Assembly: GCA_020053105.1 (NCBI GenBank)
Contig: JAGVNU010000116.1
Span: 1-37,109, forward strand
DNA from: Thermodesulfovibrionia bacterium
GTDB lineage: Bacteria > Nitrospirota > Thermodesulfovibrionia > UBA6902
DNA: 37,109 nt
Reading direction: 5' to 3'
The notes beneath the pieces were generated by a model. The model was not told the DNA's origin. It saw only the letters and a list, made by a program, of their open reading frames with translations, and made no database searches. This document shows positions 8,010 to 17,339 of the stretch, piece by piece. Positions within the stretch are counted from its first letter, which is position 1. Each line of letters begins with the position of its first letter. Both the position numbers and the translations under genes were made by a program.

Positions 8010-10960
8010 CAAATGATCTTCTCCATCAAACCAACCGGAAAATTCCTGAAGATGTCAGAAATGAAGAGGACACGGTTGGCATTTTGTATTGTTGACTGAA
8101 TAACTTTACCGGTAAAAATATTCCTGTATTCCGCATCTGTCTGCTCAAACGGCAACACAATACATGTGTCATGCCAGATTCCCTCACCCAACGGCAGCGG
8201 CCCCATAGGGACGATCCTCGTAAGAAATCGGGGGCCCGCGACCACTGTTGTCTTATTTTCATTATTCCTCGCAAAGGCACAGACATTGTCTTTCAGCAGG
8301 CCGTTGACTTCAAGCGGGACATATTCGCCTTTTTCAAAGACCTCCCTGTTGTCCCTGCGGTAAGTAAGCGCCTTATATATCAGAAAGAGTTTTATCGCCC
8401 CGGAGTCCTTGCTGTCGATCAGGTCTCTTGCAAACTCCGGCTGCGGGATTCCGGCTTCCCTGTTTATCAGCTCTTCAAGCATCCTGGTCCTTATTTCGTA
8501 ATCGACGGTGCCGCGGTTGTCAGGGTCCACAAGACTGAAGTTCCACAGCTCCGTTCCCTGATAAAAATCCGGGATACCGGGGGATGCTATCTTAAGCAGT
8601 GTCTGCGAGAGCGAGTTGAAAATGCCGTAATGTGAGATCTTATTCTGGAACGGCAGGAAATCTTTTAAAAACGGCCCGTCAGGATACGGCTCCATGATTC
8701 TCTCAATAAACATCAGGAGCACATCTTCGTACGTCACGTTCGGACTTATCCAGCTTGAGGTTACCTTGGCTTCACGGACCGCCTTGAGCATATAATCCTG
8801 GATTCTTTTTTTGAATAAACCATATTCAGCGCCGTCCATCTGATTTACGGGCCATGCGCCGACAAGGGTTTGATACAGGAGGTATTCTTCATTCCGGCTC
8901 GGCGCGTACTGCCCTTCAACGATCATCTTCTTTTTCTTGTTCATCCGGCTCCACCGGACCAGGCAGTCTTTCCACTCCCCGGGGACCTCGGAAAGAACGT
9001 TTATCCTCGCCCTCACATCTTCTCCGCGTTTTGTATCGTGCGTAGCGGTTGTTATGAGCGCATGGGGCCAGTATTTTGTCCTCTCTATGTTCTGCCCGTG
9101 AAAGGTTTCGAGTAAAGTGCCGAACCTGTCGGGGCTGCCTCCCACTTCATTGAGAGAGACGAAACGGTTGTAGACATAAAAGGCCGTGTCCTCGACTCCC
9201 TTTGCCATGACAGGCCCGGTAATCTGCTGGACCCTCATTGTAAAATCAAGCCACTCTTTGCGATCGTCATCATTAAGATAATCAGGATAATTAAGAAGAA
9301 GGACGTCCTTAAGAAAATTGAAGACAGATTCGCTGATGGCCGGGTTCTTTCGCATCGCCCTTGATACGGCGGCCTCGATGTATTTCCTGTCCCTGTCATT
9401 GACGCCTGATTGATTTATGTACGTCCTGTAAACCGGGAAAAAGGCAATGACCTCGGCAATTACGCTCCTGAGACTGTAGAGGGTGAAATCTCTTGTGTGC
9501 CTGTTCTTTTCAGAGATGCGGTTCAGATAGCCGGCGAGCATATTGATCTCACTTGCCATCGCCACATACAGTATCTGTTTCTTTTTTTCATAGATGACGT
9601 CCGGGTAATTTAATTTCGCCCTGATGAACCTTGAATAGATTTCATCGAAGGCCTTTACATTTCCGGTATCGATGAATATGCCGTTTACGGAGTTCAGAAA
9701 CACATACCCTGTCGTGCTGAAGATAGGCCAGTCCTCAGGCATCCTCTCGCCTTTGATCAGGATCTTTTCCCCGACAATGAAGAAAGGCTTATACTGCGGG
9801 GCGTTTAATAACATCTCTTCATATTGCCGCTCTATCTCCTTTACTGGAGAAGCGTCTTCCGTCACCGCCTTCTGCATGAAGCATTCTCTCTGAAGACGCC
9901 TGAAATATTCAGCAGGATCGTACAAACCGTCCGGATGATCGACCCTGAGCCCGGTGACCTTGCCTTCCCTGATGAACTTCAAAATCAGCTCGTGTGTCCT
10001 TCCGAAGACCTCCGGATACTCCATTCGTATTGCGGCAAGCTCGTTTATGTCGAAGAACCTCCTGTAATTGATCTCCTCCGTAGCGACCCTCCAGTGAGAA
10101 AGCCGGTAAACCTGTTCGCTTATCAGTCTGTCGAGAAGGTCAAAGCTGCGCGGGTCGCCTTTGATGCCATTGAAGGCCCGCACATTGTTGTCGATAAATT
10201 CCATTACGCGGGGGTTTTCGCGGCATAAATCCCAGAGGCGTTTCTTGACGACCTCTGTTTCCCTGTAACGCTCCCTGACCTTTTCAGCTTCCATTTCCGT
10301 ATACGGGGGCAGATGCTCGATCTCGGTTATGATGCTGAGGAATTCCGTGAGATGGGGGTCTTCCGCCGCCAACCTGCTTTCCAATGTTTCAATATCCCTT
10401 TTCAAGATAAGCAGATACGTCTGTGGTCTGACAGGGAATCTGTGCTCGTAATAGTTTATGTAAAATGCGCCTTCATGAAAGCTCAATGTAATTTCCTGGT
10501 TCTCAAGCGTCAGGCCGTACTGACCACCCAGCACCGGCAGAAGCACCTTGTCTTTCAGCTCCCTCTTGACCGGGTCCCAGTCTATATCAAAGAAACCGGC
10601 AAACAAGGAGCTCGGTCCGTTCTCAAGCAAATCCATCCACCATGTATTTTCACTGCCGACGGCCATGTGGTTCGGCACAATGTCGAGCACCTGTCCCATC
10701 CCGTATTTCTTCAGCTCCTTGATAAAGTCGCTGTACTCATCCTCCGTGCCGATCTCCGGATTAATCACGTTATGGTCGACAATATCATATCCGTGCAGGC
10801 TTCCCCTCTTTGCCCCGAGACAGGGCGATGTATAGACGTCGCTTATGCCGAGGTCGTTAAGATAGCGGACAATATCCTTAGCGTCCGTAAACCTGAAATT
10901 GCGGTTAAACTGAAGCCTGTAGGTTGAGACAGGTATACGGGGATTGATATCGTAAGTCAT
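8009..10960 (-). CDS. treY: Malto-oligosyltrehalose synthase
   Basis: A 983-residue GH13 family enzyme that converts the reducing-end alpha-1,4 bond of maltodextrins to an alpha,alpha-1,1 bond, giving maltooligosyl-trehalose. The N-terminus STYRLQFNRNFRFTDAKDIVRYLNDLGISDVYTSP is diagnostic of TreY. Catalytic-barrel motifs follow in order: DIVPNHMAVGSENTWW, the nucleophile region GLRVDHPDGLYDP, the acid/base region FFIVGEKILIKGERMPEDW, and TATHDTKRGEDVRARI. The C-terminal IPDFYQGTELWNFSLVDPDNRGTVDY is another family signature. It lies between treZ (four-base ATGA overlap upstream) and the glycosyltransferase gene (one-base overlap downstream), so all three form a tightly coupled unit. The length is at the upper end for the family, without an obvious extra domain. 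Confidence 0.95.
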   Translation of the reverse strand: MTYDINPRIPVSTYRLQFNRNFRFTDAKDIVRYLNDLGISDVYTSPCLGAKRGSLHGYDIVDHNVINPEIGTEDEYSDFIKELKKYGMGQVLDIVPNHMAVGSENTWWMDLLENGPSSLFAGFFDIDWDPVKRELKDKVLLPVLGGQYGLTLENQEITLSFHEGAFYINYYEHRFPVRPQTYLLILKRDIETLESRLAAEDPHLTEFLSIITEIEHLPPYTEMEAEKVRERYRETEVVKKRLWDLCRENPRVMEFIDNNVRAFNGIKGDPRSFDLLDRLISEQVYRLSHWRVATEEINYRRFFDINELAAIRMEYPEVFGRTHELILKFIREGKVTGLRVDHPDGLYDPAEYFRRLQRECFMQKAVTEDASPVKEIERQYEEMLLNAPQYKPFFIVGEKILIKGERMPEDWPIFSTTGYVFLNSVNGIFIDTGNVKAFDEIYSRFIRAKLNYPDVIYEKKKQILYVAMASEINMLAGYLNRISEKNRHTRDFTLYSLRSVIAEVIAFFPVYRTYINQSGVNDRDRKYIEAAVSRAMRKNPAISESVFNFLKDVLLLNYPDYLNDDDRKEWLDFTMRVQQITGPVMAKGVEDTAFYVYNRFVSLNEVGGSPDRFGTLLETFHGQNIERTKYWPHALITTATHDTKRGEDVRARINVLSEVPGEWKDCLVRWSRMNKKKKMIVEGQYAPSRNEEYLLYQTLVGAWPVNQMDGAEYGLFKKRIQDYMLKAVREAKVTSSWISPNVTYEDVLLMFIERIMEPYPDGPFLKDFLPFQNKISHYGIFNSLSQTLLKIASPGIPDFYQGTELWNFSLVDPDNRGTVDYEIRTRMLEELINREAGIPQPEFARDLIDSKDSGAIKLFLIYKALTYRRDNREVFEKGEYVPLEVNGLLKDNVCAFARNNENKTTVVAGPRFLTRIVPMGPLPLGEGIWHDTCIVLPFEQTDAEYRNIFTGKVIQSTIQNANRVLFISDIFRNFPVGLMEKII

Positions 10961-12810
10961 TTCCCTTTCGCCTTCCTGTAGAGGACAAAGCCGTACGCCC
11001 TTAAACTTGTCCTGACTTTATTGTTGCGCGCTGTCAGCGTTTGTCCTTCCTGTTTCAGATTGTTTTCATACTTATGGGAGTCAAGCAGCTTTTCCCATAC
11101 ACCCTCAGGGATTTCTATCTCAACGCTTACCGGGCCGCTGCTTAAATTACAGAGCATAAAAACTTTATCTCCTCCAAACCATCTCCTGACGAGCAGCGCC
11201 CTTTCTTTTTCAAAACCCATTACCTCCATGTTGTCCTTACTCAAATGTGAAAGCGCCGGGACTTCTTTCCTCAGCCGTATCAATTCTTTATAAAACCTGA
11301 ATAAAACATTATGCCTGCCGGCTTTATGCTGTGCGATATCAATCTTTGAATTCAAAAACGTGCCTTCAGCCTGCGGGTCAGGGACTTCTCCTTCCCATTG
11401 AAAGGTAGCGAATTCCTCTTCCCTGCCTTTTCTTACGGCCTCAATTAGTGCTTTGTCCGAGTGGCTGACGAAATACTGAAACGGCGCGGTCTCGCCGTAT
11501 TCCTCGCCCATGAATAAAAGCGGAATGAACGGGGAGAGGATTACAACCCCGGCGGCAAGTTTGAGTTTCTCAAAGGACTGTGTCTGACCAAGTCTGTCGC
11601 CCGCGGCCCTGTTGCCGACCTGGTCGTGGTTCTGCGAAAAGACTATAAGTTTATCCGCTGGTATATTTTTTGTTGAGCTTCCATGCCTGCGTTTTCTATA
11701 CAGTGAATATTCACCCGAATATACAAAGCCCTCCCGGAACGCCTTTTCAAGCTGCTGAATAGTCCCGAAGTCTTCATAGTATCCCCTGCCCTCACCGGTC
11801 AGGAGCGTATGCAGACAGTGATGGAAGTCATCATTCCACTGAGCGTCAAGGTCATATCCTCCAATCGGGGCGGAATTAATTACCCTCACATCGTTGAGGC
11901 CGCTTTCAGCAATGACGTATATTTTTCTTCCAAGCGCCTCTGCCTGCTTGTGTACTGTGCCGGCCAATTCATGCAGAAAATGTCTTGCGCTGAAGTCGAA
12001 TATCCCGTGGATAGCATCGATCCTCAATGCATCGATATGATATTCCGTCACCCAGTAAAGAGCATTACTGATAAAGAAGTGTCTGACCCCGTCACTGTAC
12101 GACCCGTCGAAATTGACCGCGTCCCCCCAGGGAGTTCTATATCGGTCCGTAAAATAATGACCGAACTTGTTCAGGTAATTTCCCTCCGGCCCGAGATGGT
12201 TATAGACCACATCGAGGACAACGGCAAGCCCTTTCCCGTGACATGCGTTTATCAATGCCTTCAGCCCCTCCGGCCCGCCGTAGGAATTTTGGACCGCAAA
12301 CGGATAAACACCGTCATACCCCCAGTTCCTGTGACCGGGGAACTGGGAGACGGGCATAAGTTCGACAGCCGTTATGCCGAGTTCTTTCAGGTAATCAAGA
12401 AAGGGAATGATCGCCTCAAAGGTCCCCTCCTTAGTAAACGTGCCCACATGAAGCTCATAGATCATGAACTCAGCAAGCGGCGTACCTTTCCACCCATCGT
12501 CATCCCATTGAAAGTCAGCCGGGTCAACTACCTGAGAAGGCGCATGCACTCCTTCAGGTTGAAATCTCGATGCAGGGTCAGGGAATTCGGATGTATCATT
12601 CAGCCGGTACATGTACCGGTCTCCGCTCCGGATGCCTTCCGCCGTCCCTTCAAAATAATCCTTCTCATCTTTTTTAAGAGGTAAAATATATTCCCCCCCC
12701 CCTGACAGGATCTTCACAGAAAGTCTTTCCGCTTTCGGCGCCCAGACCCTGAAAGTCACCCTGTCCTTATCGACTACCGCAGCGCCTATGTCCGTTTTCC
12801 GGTCATTCAT
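10957..12810 (-). CDS. treZ: Malto-oligosyltrehalose trehalohydrolase
   Basis: A 617-residue GH13 enzyme that releases free trehalose from the product of TreY. It starts with a CBM48-like beta-sandwich (RVTFRVWAPKAERLSVKI, residues 18-35). The barrel follows, with VGTFTKEGTFEAII, ELMPVSQFPGHRNWGYDGVYPFAVQNSYGGPEGL, the nucleophile in LRIDAIHGIFD, the acid/base in VIAESGLND, and FSQNHDQVGNR. The C-terminal beta domain ends near residue 610. The ATG at 12810 has AGAGAAG upstream. The stop overlaps the treY start by four bases (ATGA). With TreY it forms the TreYZ route from glycogen or maltodextrin to trehalose. No glycogen debranching TreX gene is present in the window. Confidence 0.95.
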   Translation of the reverse strand: MNDRKTDIGAAVVDKDRVTFRVWAPKAERLSVKILSGGGEYILPLKKDEKDYFEGTAEGIRSGDRYMYRLNDTSEFPDPASRFQPEGVHAPSQVVDPADFQWDDDGWKGTPLAEFMIYELHVGTFTKEGTFEAIIPFLDYLKELGITAVELMPVSQFPGHRNWGYDGVYPFAVQNSYGGPEGLKALINACHGKGLAVVLDVVYNHLGPEGNYLNKFGHYFTDRYRTPWGDAVNFDGSYSDGVRHFFISNALYWVTEYHIDALRIDAIHGIFDFSARHFLHELAGTVHKQAEALGRKIYVIAESGLNDVRVINSAPIGGYDLDAQWNDDFHHCLHTLLTGEGRGYYEDFGTIQQLEKAFREGFVYSGEYSLYRKRRHGSSTKNIPADKLIVFSQNHDQVGNRAAGDRLGQTQSFEKLKLAAGVVILSPFIPLLFMGEEYGETAPFQYFVSHSDKALIEAVRKGREEEFATFQWEGEVPDPQAEGTFLNSKIDIAQHKAGRHNVLFRFYKELIRLRKEVPALSHLSKDNMEVMGFEKERALLVRRWFGGDKVFMLCNLSSGPVSVEIEIPEGVWEKLLDSHKYENNLKQEGQTLTARNNKVRTSLRAYGFVLYRKAKGK

Positions 12811-12851
12811 GGGAATTCTTCTCTGTTTGCAGAAATGTTGACGGCCTTCAG

Positions 12852-14201
12852 TTATTCTTTATCTTTCCTGATCTTTTTTAAGCCTTCAGCTATACTTCCG
12901 ACTATGCTTTTAGGTCTTGGGTGAAACCCTGCGTCATGAATATCTTTCATCTCCTGTCCTTCTTCAACTGTGAAGGAAGAAGACTTCTTTATCGAAAGCA
13001 CCTGGCTCGGATAAACGCTCCTGTGTCCGGTCATGAGGAAACTGATAACACATGACACCGCTGCGTAGGGGGCGACCTGCGGGCCGAAAAGCTCAACCGC
13101 CATAATGCTTGCTGAAATCGGTGTGTTTGCAGCCCCTGCAAGCAGGCTTACCATTCCAATAGCGGCAAATACGTCCGGGCTTAATCCAAATAAATTTGCG
13201 AAGGCATTCCCTGATGCAGCGCCTACAAAGAAGATCGGCGTTACAATTCCTCCGCTTCCACCGAAACTGAGCGTAACGGACGTAAACAGCATTTTCAAAA
13301 GGAATGCAGATGCAGGGACATCTCCTCCCTCCAGCGCTGACTTGATGGTATCGAGGCCGAGTCCGAGGTAGCGCGTTGAGAACAATAAGGCGAGGATCGC
13401 TAGGACAGAGCCACCGAGGATGGCCCTGTACGCTTCGCTCCATTTTATCTTTTTGGCCAGCCATTCAAAGAAATGCAGGACCTCAATGAAAACCAGGGAA
13501 CAGATCCCGAAGAATATTCCTGCAAAGCATACCCGTAAGAAATAAATGCTTGTAAAGTGCGGAATGAACCTCAGCGGCTCATGAAAATAAGTAACACCAA
13601 GCGCTGATGAAACCTGGAAGCCCACAATCCCCGCGACAAAAGAAGGTAAAAGCACCTCATAGAGAAGGCTGCCGACAAACAGCACCTCCACTCCGAATAT
13701 CGCGCCTGCGATGGGAGTCCCAAAGACAGTGGAGAAACCGGCGCTGATGCCGCATATGACCAGTTTTTTCCGGTCATTATCATCAAACCTGAGAATATCT
13801 GCAAGCAGAGACGAAAGCCCCGCCCCGATCTGTGCGCATGGGCCTTCCTTGCCCGCTGAGCCGCCGGCTGCAATGGTAATGACTGTTCCAACGAGCTTTA
13901 TCGGGACGACCAGCGGATTTATCTTGCCTGAGCGCTTGTGGACTGCCTCGATGACCTTTTCAGTGCCGTGGCCTTTTGCCTCAGGGGCCAGGTGCTTTAT
14001 TATAAACGTACTCAGGAAAAAGGCGGCCGGGAGCAGCAGGAAATAGTATTTGTATCCGGATGCAAAGCCTATGCTGCTTTCGAGCGCCTTCAGGAATACC
14101 GTTGTTGAAAGTCCCACGACAACACCGACACAGGAAGCAAGAAACAACCACTTCATTATGCTGATGAACAGCACCGAACTTTCAAGAAATTTTTTTCTCA
14201 T
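12852..14201 (-). CDS. clcA: ClC-family chloride channel/transporter
   Basis: A 449-residue polytopic membrane protein with the ClC fold. The gating glutamate is E119 in GSAGKEGPCAQIGAG, and a glutamate in the position of the internal proton glutamate is E172 in FGVEVLF, so a Cl-/H+ antiporter is more likely than a pure channel. The first selectivity loop reads GHGTEKV (about 77-83) instead of the GSGIP of E. coli ClcA; this variation is common among bacterial ClC proteins. The late loop GGSGGIVTPIFFVGAASG is also present. There is no C-terminal CBS domain. The gene follows treT across a 159-base inverted-repeat element and precedes treZ by 41 bases. In this context it may supply charge balance or osmotic adjustment. 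Confidence 0.9.
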   Translation of the reverse strand: MRKKFLESSVLFISIMKWLFLASCVGVVVGLSTTVFLKALESSIGFASGYKYYFLLLPAAFFLSTFIIKHLAPEAKGHGTEKVIEAVHKRSGKINPLVVPIKLVGTVITIAAGGSAGKEGPCAQIGAGLSSLLADILRFDDNDRKKLVICGISAGFSTVFGTPIAGAIFGVEVLFVGSLLYEVLLPSFVAGIVGFQVSSALGVTYFHEPLRFIPHFTSIYFLRVCFAGIFFGICSLVFIEVLHFFEWLAKKIKWSEAYRAILGGSVLAILALLFSTRYLGLGLDTIKSALEGGDVPASAFLLKMLFTSVTLSFGGSGGIVTPIFFVGAASGNAFANLFGLSPDVFAAIGMVSLLAGAANTPISASIMAVELFGPQVAPYAAVSCVISFLMTGHRSVYPSQVLSIKKSSSFTVEEGQEMKDIHDAGFHPRPKSIVGSIAEGLKKIRKDKE

Positions 14202-14243
14202 GAAAAATTCACCTTACATCAGCATTAAATTACTCGTGTATGG

Positions 14244-14402
14244 AGAGCGGCCTTGTTGAAAAAACTTTACCTGCGATACCTTAGCGAGATTCATGAAAGC
14301 ATAGGTGATATATTTTTGAATTTCACTATACGTCAGGTCCTGCGTCGAAGTTTAATTACAATGTCCCATCGCATTGTAAAGGTTTTACGACAAGGCCGCT
14401 CT
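14244..14402. mobile_element. MITE-like element with long terminal inverted repeats
   Basis: The 13-bp ends AGAGCGGCCTTGT (14244-14256) and ACAAGGCCGCTCT (14390-14402) are perfect inverted copies. The similarity continues imperfectly inward for about 30 bases on each side, including CTTTAC/GTAAAG and GCGAT/ATCGC. The interior is AT-rich and non-coding, with a further small hairpin around 14300-14335. The whole element is 159 bases and lies between treT and clcA, both transcribed leftwards. Size and structure fit a miniature inverted-repeat transposable element. No clear target-site duplication is visible, so an operonic RNA hairpin (processing or attenuation site) is the alternative. No transposase gene is present in the window. 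Confidence 0.5.
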
Positions 14403-14413
14403 TCTGGTCCTTA

Positions 14414-15625
14414 TCACAATTCTAAAACGTCCTTCCCTTTATTCTCGATAGAATACCATACGGACAAATAATCCCTTGTCTGTCTCGTTATAAGGAAATT
14501 GTTCCGCACATAATCCCTGCCTTTTTCACCCATCCTTATCGCCATGTCGGGGTTGTTGAGAAACTGGCGTATCCTGAACGCAGCGCCCTCTACCGAATGA
14601 ACGAGAAAGCCGGTAACTCCGTGCACTATCTGCAGCGGGATGCCTCCCACGGCCCCGCCTATAACAGGCTTGCCTTTCCACATCGCCTCCGACACGGTCA
14701 GGCCGAACCCTTCCTTTACGGATTTCTGGAGAATCACTGCAGCGGCCCGCTGAAGCGCATTAATGTCCTTATCGCTGAAGGGGGGCAGCAACAGGATGTG
14801 AATGTCGGGATCATCAGCTGCGTATTCCTTAACTTCGTTTAAAACTATCTCGCCCTCAGGATCGTCCGTTGCAGGGCTTCCGGCCAGAACGAGAATGCAG
14901 TCATTGTATTTCTTAACAGTCTTGTAAGCCTCTATGACTCCCACGGGGTCTTTAAACCTGTCAAACCTTGAAACCTGAAGAATCATCGGCCTGTCCGCAG
15001 GTATCTTCAGTTTTTCCATTGTCTCGCCTATCTCTTCCGCTGTCAGGTCCCTGTTCTTTTCGCTCAGGGGGTCAATGGAGGGTGGAATGATAAATTCGTT
15101 TATTGCCATGGCCCTCGCAAATTTGGAGACGGAAAATACAGCAGCATTGTATTTTGAGCAATAGCGCATCAGGTAATCACAGACTTCCTTCACGGGATTA
15201 GACACATCAATATGGCACCGCCATATCCATTTCCCCTTCTTCCTGAATTTAATCAGCGGTGCCGGCTGGGGGTCGTGGATAAGGACGGCATTGGCTTCAA
15301 GATCAAGTCTTCCGGCATTCATCTTATTTATTTCATAATGATGGTCCCACATGTCTTTTGTTATCTTCTCCGGGTTGCCCTGGATGGCGTTATGGATCTT
15401 TTTTGTTATGTCAAAGAATTTATCGTCGCCCTCAATGACCTCCCATCTCGTGTTGATGCCAAGGTCGTTCAGTATAGGTATCATCCTTTGCAGTATCTCA
15501 GCCACGCCGCCGCCTGCCTTTGTGGAATTTATGTGCAGGAAGGATTTCTTATTAAGTTTTTTCCCGAGCTTTTGGAGGAGCAGTAAATCGCCCCTCGGTG
15601 ATATTCCGGTATATTTAGAGATCAT
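14414..15625 (-). CDS. treT: Trehalose glycosyltransferring synthase (TreT), GT4 family
   Basis: A 403-residue GT-B glycosyltransferase. TreT condenses an NDP-glucose (UDP- or ADP-glucose) with glucose to form trehalose directly, without a phosphate intermediate. Recognised segments are the N-terminal LHINSTKAGGGVAEILQRMIPIL, the HDPQPAPLI motif, WRCHIDVSNP, and the GT4 donor-binding pattern QVSRFDRFKDPVGVIEAYK and KEGFGLTVSEAMWKGKPVIGGAVGGIPLQI with the E-x7-E region. It begins inside the DUF5752 stop codon (ATGA overlap), so translation is coupled to that protein. It gives a second trehalose route independent of TreYZ. Donor preference cannot be read from the sequence. Confidence 0.92.
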   Translation of the reverse strand: MISKYTGISPRGDLLLLQKLGKKLNKKSFLHINSTKAGGGVAEILQRMIPILNDLGINTRWEVIEGDDKFFDITKKIHNAIQGNPEKITKDMWDHHYEINKMNAGRLDLEANAVLIHDPQPAPLIKFRKKGKWIWRCHIDVSNPVKEVCDYLMRYCSKYNAAVFSVSKFARAMAINEFIIPPSIDPLSEKNRDLTAEEIGETMEKLKIPADRPMILQVSRFDRFKDPVGVIEAYKTVKKYNDCILVLAGSPATDDPEGEIVLNEVKEYAADDPDIHILLLPPFSDKDINALQRAAAVILQKSVKEGFGLTVSEAMWKGKPVIGGAVGGIPLQIVHGVTGFLVHSVEGAAFRIRQFLNNPDMAIRMGEKGRDYVRNNFLITRQTRDYLSVWYSIENKGKDVLEL

Positions 15626-16293
15626 TGCCGCACGGCCTCCATGTCCGTCTTTACCCTTTCCTCGACCGCTTCTATGATATGTTCCCTTATCCCCTCCACG
15701 CTGTGCATGAACGGGTCTATCGACCTGATCCTGTCCGCCAGGTCCTTCTTAAGCAGCGCGTCCTGTATCCACGCGGAAAAGTCATCTATCCCGCTGCGAA
15801 GACGCACCCTGGCCTCATAAAAGTGATAATAAATTGAGCCCGCGTCAATATATTTGATAGCGATAAGAAACTCTGCAAGGTTCTGCGCCCTTATGCCGAC
15901 AGGGAACGTCAGGGTTATTGTCTGGTTAAAATAAAACTCGTCCCCGGCCAGCGCTTCCCTCGGCTCAGGGAATTTTTCCATATAATCGTCAATGGTCCTG
16001 AGAAGCCCGTTCCTTAGCTCGCCGATACTGCCGAAATCATACGGGTCAATGCCTGAAAGGCGTTCTGCGAGCGCCCGTTCTTCAAGACTTTCACCGGCCC
16101 AGTGCGCAAAATCATTTGTGTATTCAAGGATGTGTCCCTTCAGAAAATACTGATAGGTATGGTGGAATATGGCCTCATCACTCACTGCGGCTATTGCTTC
16201 CCTTAACTCCCGCAGGTTCCCCGCCTTTTTCCCCGTTGATTTCAGGATGCTGACGCACTGCTTGAACTCAAAATCCTTGGTTACTTCGGCCAT
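15622..16293 (-). CDS. DUF5752 family protein with internal duplication
   Basis: A 223-residue soluble protein, probably all-helical. Residues 27-104 and 139-214 appear to be two copies of one unit. Each has an IFHH/IYYH-x-Y/F-x-F/A start, a DFAHW/DFSAW centre, then LAERLSGIDP or LADRIRSIDP, and a final helix. I recognise it as the DUF5752 family of unknown function. It overlaps mscS by 13 bases upstream and treT by four bases downstream, so three proteins are translationally linked. The ATG at 16293 has GGAGGAGAAGGA in front of it. The H/Y-x-x-H and D-x-x-W residues conserved in both halves could bind ligand or metal. A regulatory role for TreT or osmosensing is a guess from context. Confidence 0.8.
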   Translation of the reverse strand: MAEVTKDFEFKQCVSILKSTGKKAGNLRELREAIAAVSDEAIFHHTYQYFLKGHILEYTNDFAHWAGESLEERALAERLSGIDPYDFGSIGELRNGLLRTIDDYMEKFPEPREALAGDEFYFNQTITLTFPVGIRAQNLAEFLIAIKYIDAGSIYYHFYEARVRLRSGIDDFSAWIQDALLKKDLADRIRSIDPFMHSVEGIREHIIEAVEERVKTDMEAVRQ

Positions 16294-17318
16294 TCCTTCT
16301 CCTCCCTCATGTAGACCGTCCGGTGCGGGAACGGGATCTCTATCCCTTCCTCTTTGAACCGCCTGAAAATTCTCTTCCTCAATTCGTGCTGCGCCAGGTA
16401 CTGGTCCACAAATTCCCTGACCTGGCAGATAAGCGTGAAATCGAGTGAGCTCTCGCCGAAACCCGGTATAAACCTTACAAACGGCTCAGGCTCTCCCAGC
16501 AGTCCGGGGATTTCACCCGCCCCTTTTTTTGCCTCTTCGACAAGTATCTTCTCGACCTGCTCCGGGTCTGACGAATAGCTTACACCAATCGGGATTAACA
16601 GGGCCATCCTTTTATCCGGCAGATAGTAATTGGTGACGATGCTCTGTGAAAGTTTGCTGTTTGGAATCACCACCATATTGTTGGGCAGCATTCTTATCCT
16701 TGAGGTCCTCCATGTAATGTCTTCTACATAGCCTTCCTGCCCGGATTCAAGTTTTATGAAGTCACCGACCCTGATGGCTTTCTCCATGAGGATGTGAATG
16801 CCGGCAAAGAGATTTGCCAATGTGTCCTGAAGGGCGAGCGCTACTGCAAGACCACCGACGCCCAAGGCGGTAATCAGCGGTGTGATTGAGATACCGAGGA
16901 CTGAAAGGATAATCAAAAATCCCAGGACCATGATTGTTCCTTTCAATATCCCGTATGCAAGCCCGGTCGTGGGAATGGGGAGACTGGAGGACTGGACATA
17001 ATTTCTGAATATCCTGCCCGCGAGATTGGCGGCGGCAATCGTGATCGAAAATATTATGATTATGTGAATGGCCTTACTGATGTACAGGACGTATCTTTCA
17101 GGAAGCTCCGAGACACCGACTCCTATATATAATCCAATGGCTATACACCAGAAAACAGAGGGGGTTTTTAAAGACCTGATTATTATGTCGTCTATCTTGG
17201 TCTCAGTCTTATCCGACCATTTATGGAGAAACCTGAAAGCAATGGCCCGGACGATAAACAATATTGCCGCAGATAAAATTGCGGCAACTGAAGGGATGAG
17301 TATTTTGTCGATATCCAA
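16281..17318 (-). CDS. mscS: MscS-family mechanosensitive ion channel
   Basis: A 345-residue small-conductance mechanosensitive channel. Four hydrophobic segments lie in the first 180 residues. The pore helix is the Gly/Ala-rich LGVGGLAVALALQDTLANLFAGIHILM, then the cytoplasmic beta domain FIKLESGQEGYVEDITWRTSRIRMLPNNMVVIPNSKLSQSIVTNY, which is the core MscS signature. An alpha/beta C-terminal domain follows, without an added regulatory domain. It releases small solutes on hypo-osmotic shock. The start is TTG at 17318, selected because GGAGG lies five bases upstream; the nearby ATG at 17329 is out of frame. The last 13 bases overlap the DUF5752 gene. The pairing with treT makes functional sense: one product makes solute, the other can vent it. 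Confidence 0.93.
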   Translation of the reverse strand: MDIDKILIPSVAAILSAAILFIVRAIAFRFLHKWSDKTETKIDDIIIRSLKTPSVFWCIAIGLYIGVGVSELPERYVLYISKAIHIIIIFSITIAAANLAGRIFRNYVQSSSLPIPTTGLAYGILKGTIMVLGFLIILSVLGISITPLITALGVGGLAVALALQDTLANLFAGIHILMEKAIRVGDFIKLESGQEGYVEDITWRTSRIRMLPNNMVVIPNSKLSQSIVTNYYLPDKRMALLIPIGVSYSSDPEQVEKILVEEAKKGAGEIPGLLGEPEPFVRFIPGFGESSLDFTLICQVREFVDQYLAQHELRKRIFRRFKEEGIEIPFPHRTVYMREEKEWPK

Positions 17319-17339
17319 TTGTCCTCCATAAAAACAGGT

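Noticed and set aside
10313-10927. A 204-codon + strand frame
   Set aside because: It is antisense to the conserved N-terminal part of treY, and its composition is explained by the codon use of that gene.
11809-12684. A 291-codon open frame on the + strand
   Set aside because: It lies fully opposite treZ, whose GH13 motifs are intact. It has no ribosome-binding site and no recognisable domain.
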